A DNA stretch of 31,569 nt, taken from positions 6,337,117 through 6,368,685 of the forward strand of contig CP070771.1 in assembly GCA_020345785.1 (NCBI GenBank). The letters run 5' to 3'. Both the position numbers and the translations under genes were made by a program. The notes beneath the pieces were generated by a model. It saw only the letters and a program-made list of their open reading frames with translations, had not been told where the DNA came from and did no database searches. Source of the DNA: Desulfobacterales bacterium (GTDB lineage Bacteria; Desulfobacterota; Desulfobacteria; Desulfobacterales; JAFDCJ01). How positions within the stretch are numbered: position 1 is the stretch's first letter; every line of letters begins with the position of its first letter. Positions 15,732 to 22,534 of this stretch are shown in pieces.

Positions 15732-15826
15732 TAATTAATCCGCCGAACCTTTGATCTAAAACTTTATTCAATTTAAAAGAACCATTCCACACCCTGAATG
15801 ACCTATTTTTCAGGGCGGATTAATTA
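15732..15826. repeat. 13-bp perfect inverted repeat ending inside the VKOR gene
   Basis: TAATTAATCCGCC (15732-15744) and GGCGGATTAATTA (15814-15826) are exact complements bounding a 95-base segment. The left arm is preceded by further TTAA units (TTAATTAATTAA). The right arm overlaps the last two codons and stop of the VKOR-like gene. Between the arms is a shorter CCCTGA/TCAGGG pair at about 15792-15815. It could be a small transposon-like remnant or a terminator region. Confidence 0.5.
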
Positions 15827-16731
15827 GGTTTACAATCTATCTCCACCGAGCACTCGCCGTCCTGATCGGTTATCACGGTAATTCCTTCATCACCGGTCTG
15901 AATTGACTTTTCATAGTACAAAACATCCGCCTCGGTAAAACAGGCGTGGCGCACATAGTTTACAATTTTGCGTTCACCCCTGATAAATCTGAAGCCCTCG
16001 GCGCTTTTAACGACCAGGACCGGTACGCTGTCGATTCCCAGGACAGACAGAACGAGACGGTTCATTGCGGGTGAGAATCCCGGATTCGGTTCGACTTCGA
16101 TATTTTTTATCAAATCCACTTTGTCAATCGGGTTCAAATACAGATCGCAGCTGTTGCAATTGCTCAGGGTTTGAAGTACGTTCTCGCAATAGGGGCAGTT
16201 CGATGAAAATATTAAATAGATTTCCTTGCTCGGGGTTGAACAGGACTTCACACCGTAGGCTGCAGATTTCAGCGGTTCAGTGTGAGACAGCCCCCCGGTC
16301 GGCACAAAGGTCAAAATCGAAAACGAGAAAAGGGTCACGGCGATTAAAGCAAAACCGGCAATCATCTGCCTTTTGCCGTGAAGGAGGTTTAACGTAAGAA
16401 CAAAAACAAAGATCAGCAGGCAATAGCCGCAGAAAGCTCGCGCCACAAATACTTGATAGCCTAATAGGGCCGAGTCGAACACGAGGCCGGAGGCCAGCAA
16501 TATGCCAAGAAAATCTATCCGGGCACCGGTTTTGTTTTTTGAAAAATGACATACCCAAAAGACAATCTGAAAGAAGATGAAGCCCAACAGATTCAGGTAC
16601 AGCGGCGGGACGGCCGTCATGGTTTCAACAATTTTGCAGCCCGAGTTCGGGCAGATGATGGAACCATAAATCAAGCCAAAAACTGCTTGAATTGCGGTGA
16701 CAATAGTGGCAATTAAGGCTACTGTTCGCAT
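15820..16731 (-). CDS. VKOR-family quinone-linked disulfide oxidoreductase fused to a thioredoxin-like domain
   Basis: A 303-residue membrane protein that probably makes disulfide bonds in exported proteins and passes electrons to quinone. The N-terminal VKOR-like half has about four to five membrane segments, the loop cysteine pair C27/C32 (ICPNSGC) and the active site C101-x2-C104 (FCGYC). The C-terminal half is thioredoxin-like, with C179-x2-C182 (SNCPYC) and the cis-proline region DSVPVLVV. Bacterial VKORs are often fused to their thioredoxin partner in this order. The frame is open to a TTG at 16758, but the ATG at 16731 gives a cleaner first membrane helix (RTVALIATIVTAIQAVFGLI). The ribosome site is weak. 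Extra cysteine pairs (C192/C195 and two near the C terminus) are unusual. It is transcribed divergently from the EamA gene across a 144-base gap. Confidence 0.82.
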   Translation of the reverse strand: MRTVALIATIVTAIQAVFGLIYGSIICPNSGCKIVETMTAVPPLYLNLLGFIFFQIVFWVCHFSKNKTGARIDFLGILLASGLVFDSALLGYQVFVARAFCGYCLLIFVFVLTLNLLHGKRQMIAGFALIAVTLFSFSILTFVPTGGLSHTEPLKSAAYGVKSCSTPSKEIYLIFSSNCPYCENVLQTLSNCNSCDLYLNPIDKVDLIKNIEVEPNPGFSPAMNRLVLSVLGIDSVPVLVVKSAEGFRFIRGERKIVNYVRHACFTEADVLYYEKSIQTGDEGITVITDQDGECSVEIDCKPN

Positions 16732-16875
16732 AATTGAACCCCAAATGATCGTAAACAAATGTCAATATATACTGTCTTTACTTCGTGTTCTTCGTGGTGA
16801 GATAACTTTCGGACAAATTCAACTGGAACTTTCCAGATAACCGCGTAAAGTAAAGAATAAATTAGGAGAATCGGT

Positions 16876-17796
16876 TTGACGCAACAAGCTCCCCCGACAT
16901 CTGCTGTGGAAGACGGTGCCCTGCCTCGCAAAGGTATTCTGCTGCTCATTTCGCTGAGCATATTCTGGGGAATGGCCTGGCCCGCCATTAAAATCTCGGT
17001 CAGTGAGATACCTCCCTGGACCTTCCGCACGTACTGCCTGGTATTCAGCGGTATCGGCGTATTGATCCTGGCCAAAGCAAACGGCTTTAAGCTGAAGCTG
17101 CCCCTGGAAGAGCTTAAACCCTTGTGTTTCGTGGCGCTCTTTAACGTGACGGGGTGGCATTTGTTTTCAGCGCACGGGGTTTTGCGGATGAATGCCAGCC
17201 GGGCCGCAATTATAGGCTTTACCATGCCGCTGTGGGCCACGATACTCAGCGGAATTATCTTGAAAGAGCGTATAACCCCGCCACGCGTCGTCGCACTCTT
17301 AATCGGTCTCGGCGGACTTGCCTCTCTAATTTGGCCGGAGTTGAAAGCAGTCGGCGCCGCTCCCGTAGGAGCCATGCTGATGCTGGGTGCCGCAATGTCA
17401 TGGGCGGTGGGCACCGTTCTTATCAAACGCGTCAGCTGGAATACCCCCACCACCGTTTTAACGGGCTGGCAGCTTATTCTGGGAAGCATTCCGGTTGTCA
17501 TCGGTGCGCTGTTGCTGGAACCTGTCGGCGCTTCTTTTGATATTTCCCTGCGCGCGCTAACGTCCCTCGCCTACATAATCGCATTTCCCATGATTTACTG
17601 TCATTGGGCCTATTTCAGTCTCGTTCGCATTTTCCCGGCCAGCATCGCCGCCATCAGCACCCTGGCCATCCCGGTTGTCGGCGTTTTCAGCAGTGCCGTC
17701 ATTTTAAGTGAGCCGGTCGGACTCAATGAAGGCCTGGCGCTTGTTCTCGTCGTCACCGCTCTGGCAATTGTTTTGTTTGTTGGTAAAAACAGATAA
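16876..17796 (+). CDS. EamA-domain (DMT superfamily) transporter
   Basis: A 306-residue inner-membrane protein with ten hydrophobic segments arranged as two EamA repeats. The first repeat includes LLISLSIFWGMAWPAIKISV and the second LMLGAAMSWAVGTVLIKRVS. Members export metabolites or amino acids; the substrate is not predictable. The start is a TTG at 16876 with AGGAG seven bases upstream. It ends 23 bases before the convergent FGGY kinase end, with no visible terminator between them. The upstream gap includes CTTCGTGTTCTTCGTGG (about 16780), another short 7-bp-period fragment. Confidence 0.85.
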   Translation: MTQQAPPTSAVEDGALPRKGILLLISLSIFWGMAWPAIKISVSEIPPWTFRTYCLVFSGIGVLILAKANGFKLKLPLEELKPLCFVALFNVTGWHLFSAHGVLRMNASRAAIIGFTMPLWATILSGIILKERITPPRVVALLIGLGGLASLIWPELKAVGAAPVGAMLMLGAAMSWAVGTVLIKRVSWNTPTTVLTGWQLILGSIPVVIGALLLEPVGASFDISLRALTSLAYIIAFPMIYCHWAYFSLVRIFPASIAAISTLAIPVVGVFSSAVILSEPVGLNEGLALVLVVTALAIVLFVGKNR

Positions 17797-17819
17797 CCAA
17801 CGAATTGCCGCATTCAATT

Positions 17820-19139
17820 TTACTCCAGGACTCGCAGCGCCAATCGGGCGGCGCCCGCCAAGGCAGTTTCACCCAGCTGCACGAATTGAAAATCTTTTAA
17901 CATACTCTGCTTGTACCCGGTGTAGGCGTCACTGGCACCGCCTCCCACATGATATATTTGCTTTGACAGCCGAACATTCTTTTTCCATTCGTCAATACTT
18001 TCAAGCTGGAATGAAATGATGCCATGTGCCAGCGCCAGCAGGAGATCATCCCGTTTAGTGTTCAGCGTCAGGCGGGTGAATGCTCCGCTTTTGCGCTTGA
18101 TTCTGTGCCGGTCGCCTGTCAAATAGGGGTAGAACCTGGCTTCAGGCACCTTACCCGGAGTTAATACCTCCTTGAGATATTCATCATAAAATCTCTCTTT
18201 GGTCATTTCTTTGCAAAAATTATTTCTGAACCACTCCAGGGAAGCGCCGCCGGCTCCCACCGTACGCATTGCCAGCCACCGGCCTGGATAGGCATGGGTC
18301 CTTAACAGATGGTTTTTTGAAACCATGGGTTTATCCATACATAGAACCAGGATTTCAACGGTGCCGGAAGTGTTCATAATGTCACCGGCTTCGGTCACAC
18401 CGGCACCCACCGTTGCACAGGTGGTGTCGTTGGCACCGATGTTAACCGGTATATTTTTAGGCAACCCGAGCGCCTGAGCCGCGCTATCGATAAGTTCTCC
18501 GGCAATCGCGGTGGACATCAACACATCCGGCAGTTTGCGCCTGTCGATCCCCAGCGGCCCATACAGCCTTTCATCCCAATCGCCATACCCGACGGTGTCG
18601 TACAAGCCGGTGAAAGAAGCATTGGACGGATCGATGACAAAGCGATCCGTAAGCCGTTTCATAAAAAATGTGACGGCATGCCCGAAGCAGACATCCTTCC
18701 TTAAATAAATGTTCGGTTCGTAGTCTCTGATCCACAGCAGGCTGGTCACCGATATGCCCCCCGGCACGGGCAGATTTCCCGCAATGTTTAAAAACTGCTC
18801 TTCGCCGACCCTCTGCAAAGCCCACTTTGCCTGTTCGTGACTGCGACGATCAAGATGAAGAATAATAGGATGGAGCGGATTGCCGTTGACATCCATCGGC
18901 AGCAGGGAGGGACATAAAGTAGAGAAGGTGATCACCTTCAGCCTGTCTCTATGCTCTAGACCGCCACAGGCTTGAACCAGAGCATTCCAGAGGATTTCGG
19001 CATCGATTTCAACCTTGTCGCGGGAGATGACCTGAGGGGTGTAATGAACCTGCTGCCTTTCCAGAACGGATAAATCTGAATCTATGATACAGGCTCTTAA
19101 GGATTGGGTCCCCACGTCTATGGCTAAAATGCAGTCCAT
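17820..19139 (-). CDS. FGGY-family carbohydrate kinase
   Basis: A 439-residue sugar kinase of the FGGY type, which phosphorylates a sugar, polyol or ketose with ATP. The phosphate-binding loop is at the N terminus (ILAIDVGTQSLRA; D8, G10, T11). The substrate-contact region LHLDRRS is near 95-100. The catalytic-base aspartate is D238 in GANDTTCATVGAG. The C-terminal adenosine motif is VGGGASDAYTGYKQ. It is somewhat shorter than xylulokinase or glycerol kinase (about 490-510), but the core is complete. No Shine-Dalgarno precedes the ATG; the bases upstream are the start of a heptamer repeat array. It is the last gene of the long leftward sugar cluster, 404 bases beyond the aldolase gene. The substrate is unknown; a ketose or deoxy sugar from the cluster is plausible. 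Confidence 0.87.
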   Translation of the reverse strand: MDCILAIDVGTQSLRACIIDSDLSVLERQQVHYTPQVISRDKVEIDAEILWNALVQACGGLEHRDRLKVITFSTLCPSLLPMDVNGNPLHPIILHLDRRSHEQAKWALQRVGEEQFLNIAGNLPVPGGISVTSLLWIRDYEPNIYLRKDVCFGHAVTFFMKRLTDRFVIDPSNASFTGLYDTVGYGDWDERLYGPLGIDRRKLPDVLMSTAIAGELIDSAAQALGLPKNIPVNIGANDTTCATVGAGVTEAGDIMNTSGTVEILVLCMDKPMVSKNHLLRTHAYPGRWLAMRTVGAGGASLEWFRNNFCKEMTKERFYDEYLKEVLTPGKVPEARFYPYLTGDRHRIKRKSGAFTRLTLNTKRDDLLLALAHGIISFQLESIDEWKKNVRLSKQIYHVGGGASDAYTGYKQSMLKDFQFVQLGETALAGAARLALRVLE

Positions 19140-19147
19140 TTAGAAAT

Positions 19148-19526
19148 GAAGATTGAAAATTGAAGATTGAATATTTAAAGACAAAAGTCAGAGGACAGAA
19201 GACAGAGGACAGGGGTCAGAAAGAGCAAGTCTGCCTCAAGCCTGTGTCCTTTGGCCTTAGACCCTTTACCTCATACCTTACACCTTGTACCTTTGGTGTT
19301 AATTTGCTTGTGCCGTGTGCCTTTCTCCTTTAGCCTTTGACCTTTTACCTTTAGCCTTTCAGCTTTGGGCTATGAGCTTATTCTTCCCGCGCCAGCGCCG
19401 CCCCGCCCTCGCAACATAAAACGCGCCCCTGCTCTTGTTTTTACGCTATGCGCTCTGCGCTATGCCCTATGCTGATCCCCCGCCCAGTTCAGTCAACCTA
19501 ATCAACTTAATCAACTCAATCAACCA
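19148..19526. repeat. Series of five tandem quasi-repeat arrays, mostly exact 7-bp period
   Basis: The 404-base gap 19140-19543 is nearly filled by different short arrays. GAAGATT-type: four units, 19148-19175. GACAGAG-type: five units, 19187-19221. CCTTTGG/CCTTACA-type: seven units, 19248-19296. CCTTTAG-type: nine units, 19320-19382. CGCTATG-type: four units, 19444-19471. All keep a strict 7-base step while the unit text drifts. A TCAACNNAA array (starts 19493, 19502, 19511, 19520) has a 9-base step. No open reading frame in this gap looks coding. The first array abuts the start codon of the FGGY kinase. Confidence 0.85.
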
Positions 19527-19543
19527 AATAAACCCAGCAAACT

Positions 19544-20428
19544 TCATTTCAATAATCCGGCCGCTTCAATGGCTTTCCGGATGGATAGCCGGCCTTCATC
19601 GGTCAGCGGCAGCAGCGGCAGGCGCGGGGCTCCGCCATGGTAGCCGGCGACCTCCATTGCATATTTAACACCGGCCACCCCGAATGAGCCTGAAACCGCC
19701 TTATTCAGTTTGATCAGCTGATAGTGCAGCCGCCGCGCTTTTTCCAGATCCAGAGATTTGCAGGCCTCGTACAATTCGCAGCAAGGTGCCGGGAAGGCAT
19801 TGGCCAATGAGACAACACCGCCTTTGGCCCCGAGCAGCATGGATTCAAAGAGGGTGCTGACGGTCCCGGAAAGAATATCAAAGTCTTCGCCGGCCACACT
19901 GAGATAAGTGCTCATGTTGCCTTTGGAAGTATCCTTCATTCCGGCCACATTCGGATGGCGGGATATTTTTTCAATGACCCCGGCTGAGAGCGTCATGCCG
20001 GTGAAGCCCGGAGCATTGTAGGCCACGACCGGAATGGGAAGCGCCTCCGCCACATCGGTGTAATAGCCGATCATCGCCTCATCCGTAAGCCGTTTTTTAA
20101 AGTACGAAGGGGTAACAATGGAAACGAAGTCGGCGCCCATGTCTGCGACCTGCCTGCTGAAGGCGATCGTCTGTTTGGTGGATTCATAACCGGCACCTGC
20201 CATCACAATCTGGTGTTCGGCCTTTTCCTGCAGCACCACCTCGAGAACTTTTAATTTTTCCGTTTCCGTCATGCATTTGCTCTCACCGTTGCTGCCGAGC
20301 GCAAATAAACCGGCCAACCGGGTTTGACTGTATTTTTTGACATTTTCCCTCAGCTGATCGTAGGCAACTTCTTCATCAACAAAGGGTGTTGTAATCGGCG
20401 CCGCAATACCCGCTAATTTTTTTGACAT
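19544..20428 (-). CDS. DapA/NanA-family pyruvate-dependent aldolase or synthase
   Basis: A 294-residue class I aldolase of the dihydrodipicolinate synthase / N-acetylneuraminate lyase family. The Schiff-base lysine is K165 (VAGMKDTSKG), the catalytic tyrosine is Y137 (VVAYNAPG), and the pyruvate carboxylate-binding motif GSNGE is at 45-49. The ATG at 20428 is chosen over one 14 codons upstream because GGAG lies eight bases before it and the family N terminus (KLAGIAAPITTPF) follows. In a sugar-acid cluster with an SDR and a lactonase, the likely job is cleavage of a 2-keto-3-deoxy sugar acid to pyruvate and an aldehyde, rather than lysine synthesis. The substrate is inferred from context only. 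Confidence 0.87.
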   Translation of the reverse strand: MSKKLAGIAAPITTPFVDEEVAYDQLRENVKKYSQTRLAGLFALGSNGESKCMTETEKLKVLEVVLQEKAEHQIVMAGAGYESTKQTIAFSRQVADMGADFVSIVTPSYFKKRLTDEAMIGYYTDVAEALPIPVVAYNAPGFTGMTLSAGVIEKISRHPNVAGMKDTSKGNMSTYLSVAGEDFDILSGTVSTLFESMLLGAKGGVVSLANAFPAPCCELYEACKSLDLEKARRLHYQLIKLNKAVSGSFGVAGVKYAMEVAGYHGGAPRLPLLPLTDEGRLSIRKAIEAAGLLK

Positions 20429-20515
20429 TTCAAAGTCTCCACAATTTGATATTATTTCAATAGTTGCCATCGGCCCCAGTTAAGTGACACCCCAACGGGG
20501 CGTTGCCGTTTGTTC

Positions 20516-20706
20516 GAGGCTGGGAAGCTTGGAGGCTGGAAAGCCTGGAAGTTTTAAGGCCCTTTTTCCTCCAAGCTGGATTACCAGTCTTCTGCTCACA
20601 TTTTTTTTGCGAGTTTCTTTAATGATAGAATATTGAAGATCCTTAAAGAAAAATCGGATTTGATCCTTCTCGCATCCCAGCTTCCTCGCTTTCTTGCTTT
20701 CCAGCC
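20516..20706. repeat. Inverted quasi-repeat with nested hairpin upstream of the aldolase gene
   Basis: The 344-base gap 20429-20772 contains a left arm (20516-20551) of GGCTGG/AAGCTTGG units and a right arm (20675-20706) of complementary GCTTCC/GCTTTC units. GGCTGGAAAGC (20534-20544) and GCTTTCCAGCC (20696-20706) are perfect 11-bp complements. A second perfect pair is nested inside: TTTCTTTAA (20614-20622) and TTAAAGAAA (20643-20651). No gene is supported in this gap. Confidence 0.6.
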
Positions 20707-20772
20707 ATAACCTCTTTGACGATTAACCAAGAAAAACCAACGCCAAAGCGATTGTTGCCGCTCAATTCCGGC

Positions 20773-21783
20773 TTAGCTCTGAGTCGAATGACGCGCAATC
20801 ATATGCTTCCACCTGCCGGATTCGAGTACTTGGGGGTTTGCTACATTCGGCGGTTCACGCCCGCCGAAAACATCAAGCACACACCTGGCGGCCTCGGTCG
20901 CCATGCGCGTTACACTATCTCTGGTAAGGGCGGCAGAATGAGGTGTCAGAATGACATTTTCCAGCTTTAGGAGCGGATGGTCGGCCGGGACAGGTTCTTC
21001 ACTGAAAACATCCAGCCCGGCGCCGGCAATTCTATTATTCTGCAATGCCTTCACCAGGGCAGCCTCATTAACGATCCCGCCCCGGGAAGCGTTGATCAAT
21101 ATGGCTTCCGATTTCATCTGAGAAATCTCAGCTTCGTCCAACAGGTCGCGGGTTTGGTCCGTTAAAGGAACATGAATGGAAATGAAATCTGATTCTAAAA
21201 GCAGCTCTTTGAGCCCGGTGAACTTTACCTGACCGCTAAATTCAGCCTTTTTTTCTTCGGTCAGGAATGGATCATGTGCAAGGATACGCATACCGAAAGT
21301 GTGCCGGCAGATTCGTCCGATTTCGCTGCCGATTCGACCGAATCCCAGCAATCCGATCGTCTTGCCGCTGATATCTCTGGGCAGGTTCTGATAGCGGATG
21401 GCGAAATTGCCGCTGCGTACGGCCTGATCCATGACAGCCAGTCTTTTGGACAAAGCCAGCATCATTGCGAGGACATGCTCAGCGACGCTGATCGTATTGA
21501 CGCCAAGATTTGAGGTAACCAGGATTCCCTTTTCGGTGGCCGCCGCCACATCCACATTGTCAAGCCCGCCGCCGGTGCGGGCGATGACCAGCAACTCAGG
21601 CGCCTCTGCAATGAGGTCACGAGTGATCGCAATACCTGTTCTCAATATCAACCCATGCGCATCTTTGATAAGTAATGAGACGGCTTCAGGCTTCGGCGCC
21701 GGCGCGATAGTGATGGTGCAGTTTGCCTGCTCCAAAAGAGCAATCGCTTCAGGTTCAATCGGCTGTGGTAGTAAAACAATCAT
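20773..21783 (-). CDS. NAD-dependent D-2-hydroxyacid dehydrogenase (SerA-like)
   Basis: A 336-residue dehydrogenase oxidising a D-2-hydroxyacid or reducing the 2-oxo acid. The nucleotide fold is marked by GFGRIG (G147, G149, G152) and the acid side by D171. The catalytic triad is R234 (NASRGG), E263 (SEEP) and H282 (TPHSAAL). RTGGGLDNVDV at 69-79 is typical of phosphoglycerate dehydrogenase-like members. It lacks the ACT regulatory domain of biosynthetic SerA, which favours a catabolic role such as tartronate, glycerate or sugar-acid-derived substrates. It lies in the leftward run between the GlcG-like and aldolase genes. The ribosome site is weak. Confidence 0.87.
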   Translation of the reverse strand: MIVLLPQPIEPEAIALLEQANCTITIAPAPKPEAVSLLIKDAHGLILRTGIAITRDLIAEAPELLVIARTGGGLDNVDVAAATEKGILVTSNLGVNTISVAEHVLAMMLALSKRLAVMDQAVRSGNFAIRYQNLPRDISGKTIGLLGFGRIGSEIGRICRHTFGMRILAHDPFLTEEKKAEFSGQVKFTGLKELLLESDFISIHVPLTDQTRDLLDEAEISQMKSEAILINASRGGIVNEAALVKALQNNRIAGAGLDVFSEEPVPADHPLLKLENVILTPHSAALTRDSVTRMATEAARCVLDVFGGREPPNVANPQVLESGRWKHMIARHSTQS

Positions 21784-21861
21784 GGCTTACCCAGGAATTT
21801 TATTTGAAACACTGCATGAATTTTTTTATACTTTCTAGCTGGTGTCAACTCAATTAGAGTA

Positions 21862-22299
21862 TTACTTCTCAGGCCGATGTATTGCAGCCAGGATGACGGC
21901 AACACCGATTTGAGCCAATTCAGTATCTTCTTTTTCGGTCAGGCCGCTGACGGCGACGGCTCCGGCGACCGCCCCGTCGATGACTACCGGCAAGCCTCCT
22001 CCCCAGCCGATATAGCGCGGATCACCAAAATAGGCCATGTCAAATCCGTCCTGCGGATCGCGGGCGAGCCGCCCCAAATCTCCGCTGGAAGCTCGTTCAC
22101 GGGCAGCGGTCCAGGCTTTATTAGCGGCAATCAGAATTGACGCCGGCTTTGCTCCGTCCAGACGCAGAAGACCGAGGATTTCTCCGTGTGCATCTGCCAC
22201 CGCTATTACTGCTGCCACCCCTCGATTCAGCATCTCGGCCTTAATCGCCCGGATCGCTGATTGGGCCTCGTCATGTCCCAAGCTGATATATTGCTGCAT
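21862..22299 (-). CDS. GlcG/HbpS-family protein (DUF336)
   Basis: A 145-residue protein of the GlcG/HbpS/PduO C-terminal type. Recognisable parts are AVIAVADAHGEILGLLRLDG at about 29-48, ANKAWTAARERAS at about 59-71, GWGGGLPVVIDGAVAGAVAVSG and the C-terminal AQIGVAVILA. Members occur in glycolate, propanediol and sugar-acid operons and some bind heme; a defined reaction is not established for most. It lies between the D-2-hydroxyacid dehydrogenase and the tandem DJ-1 gene on the same strand, so it is likely an accessory protein of the pathway. GAGGG close to the ATG supports the start. Confidence 0.8.
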   Translation of the reverse strand: MQQYISLGHDEAQSAIRAIKAEMLNRGVAAVIAVADAHGEILGLLRLDGAKPASILIAANKAWTAARERASSGDLGRLARDPQDGFDMAYFGDPRYIGWGGGLPVVIDGAVAGAVAVSGLTEKEDTELAQIGVAVILAAIHRPEK

Positions 22300-22351
22300 A
22301 TGCCCTCGCCATTGAAAATCCCGCCAGACGCACTGGGGAAGCTTAAGAAAG

Positions 22352-22534
22352 TCAAAACACAGGATCCGTCACCCGCCGCTCATAACTTATCCGGTTCAAT
22401 ATTAAACCAACTATGTCCAAGATTTTGAGCAGATGCTCCGCTGGGTCGACATCTGCGATCAGTGCATTAACCGGGTTCTTTTTCAGTGCGTCTGCAACGA
22501 TCGCAGGTTTCGCAACATCCATAATTCGCCGTCA
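22352..22534 (-). other. In-frame coding-like extension after the TGA stop of the tandem DJ-1 gene
   Basis: Directly after the TGA stop (22534-22532), the same frame stays open for 59 more codons: three codons, then an ATG at 22522 starting a 56-residue stretch ending at a TGA (22354-22352). The stretch begins MDVAKPAIVADALKKNPVNA and continues with a hydrophobic helix (HLLKILDIVGLILNRISYER). No Shine-Dalgarno precedes the ATG, so it may be a C-terminal part lost by a nonsense change, a readthrough extension, or chance. The rest of the 232-base gap holds nothing else I recognise. Confidence 0.35.

Noticed and set aside
16719..17501. 260-residue minus-strand reading frame opposite the EamA transporter
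   Set aside because: The plus strand encodes a complete ten-helix transporter with a good ribosome site; the antisense frame has no family resemblance.
19148..19382. Possible CRISPR array
   Set aside because: Units are 7 bp, contiguous and drifting; there are no 25-40 bp repeats with unique spacers and no cas genes.
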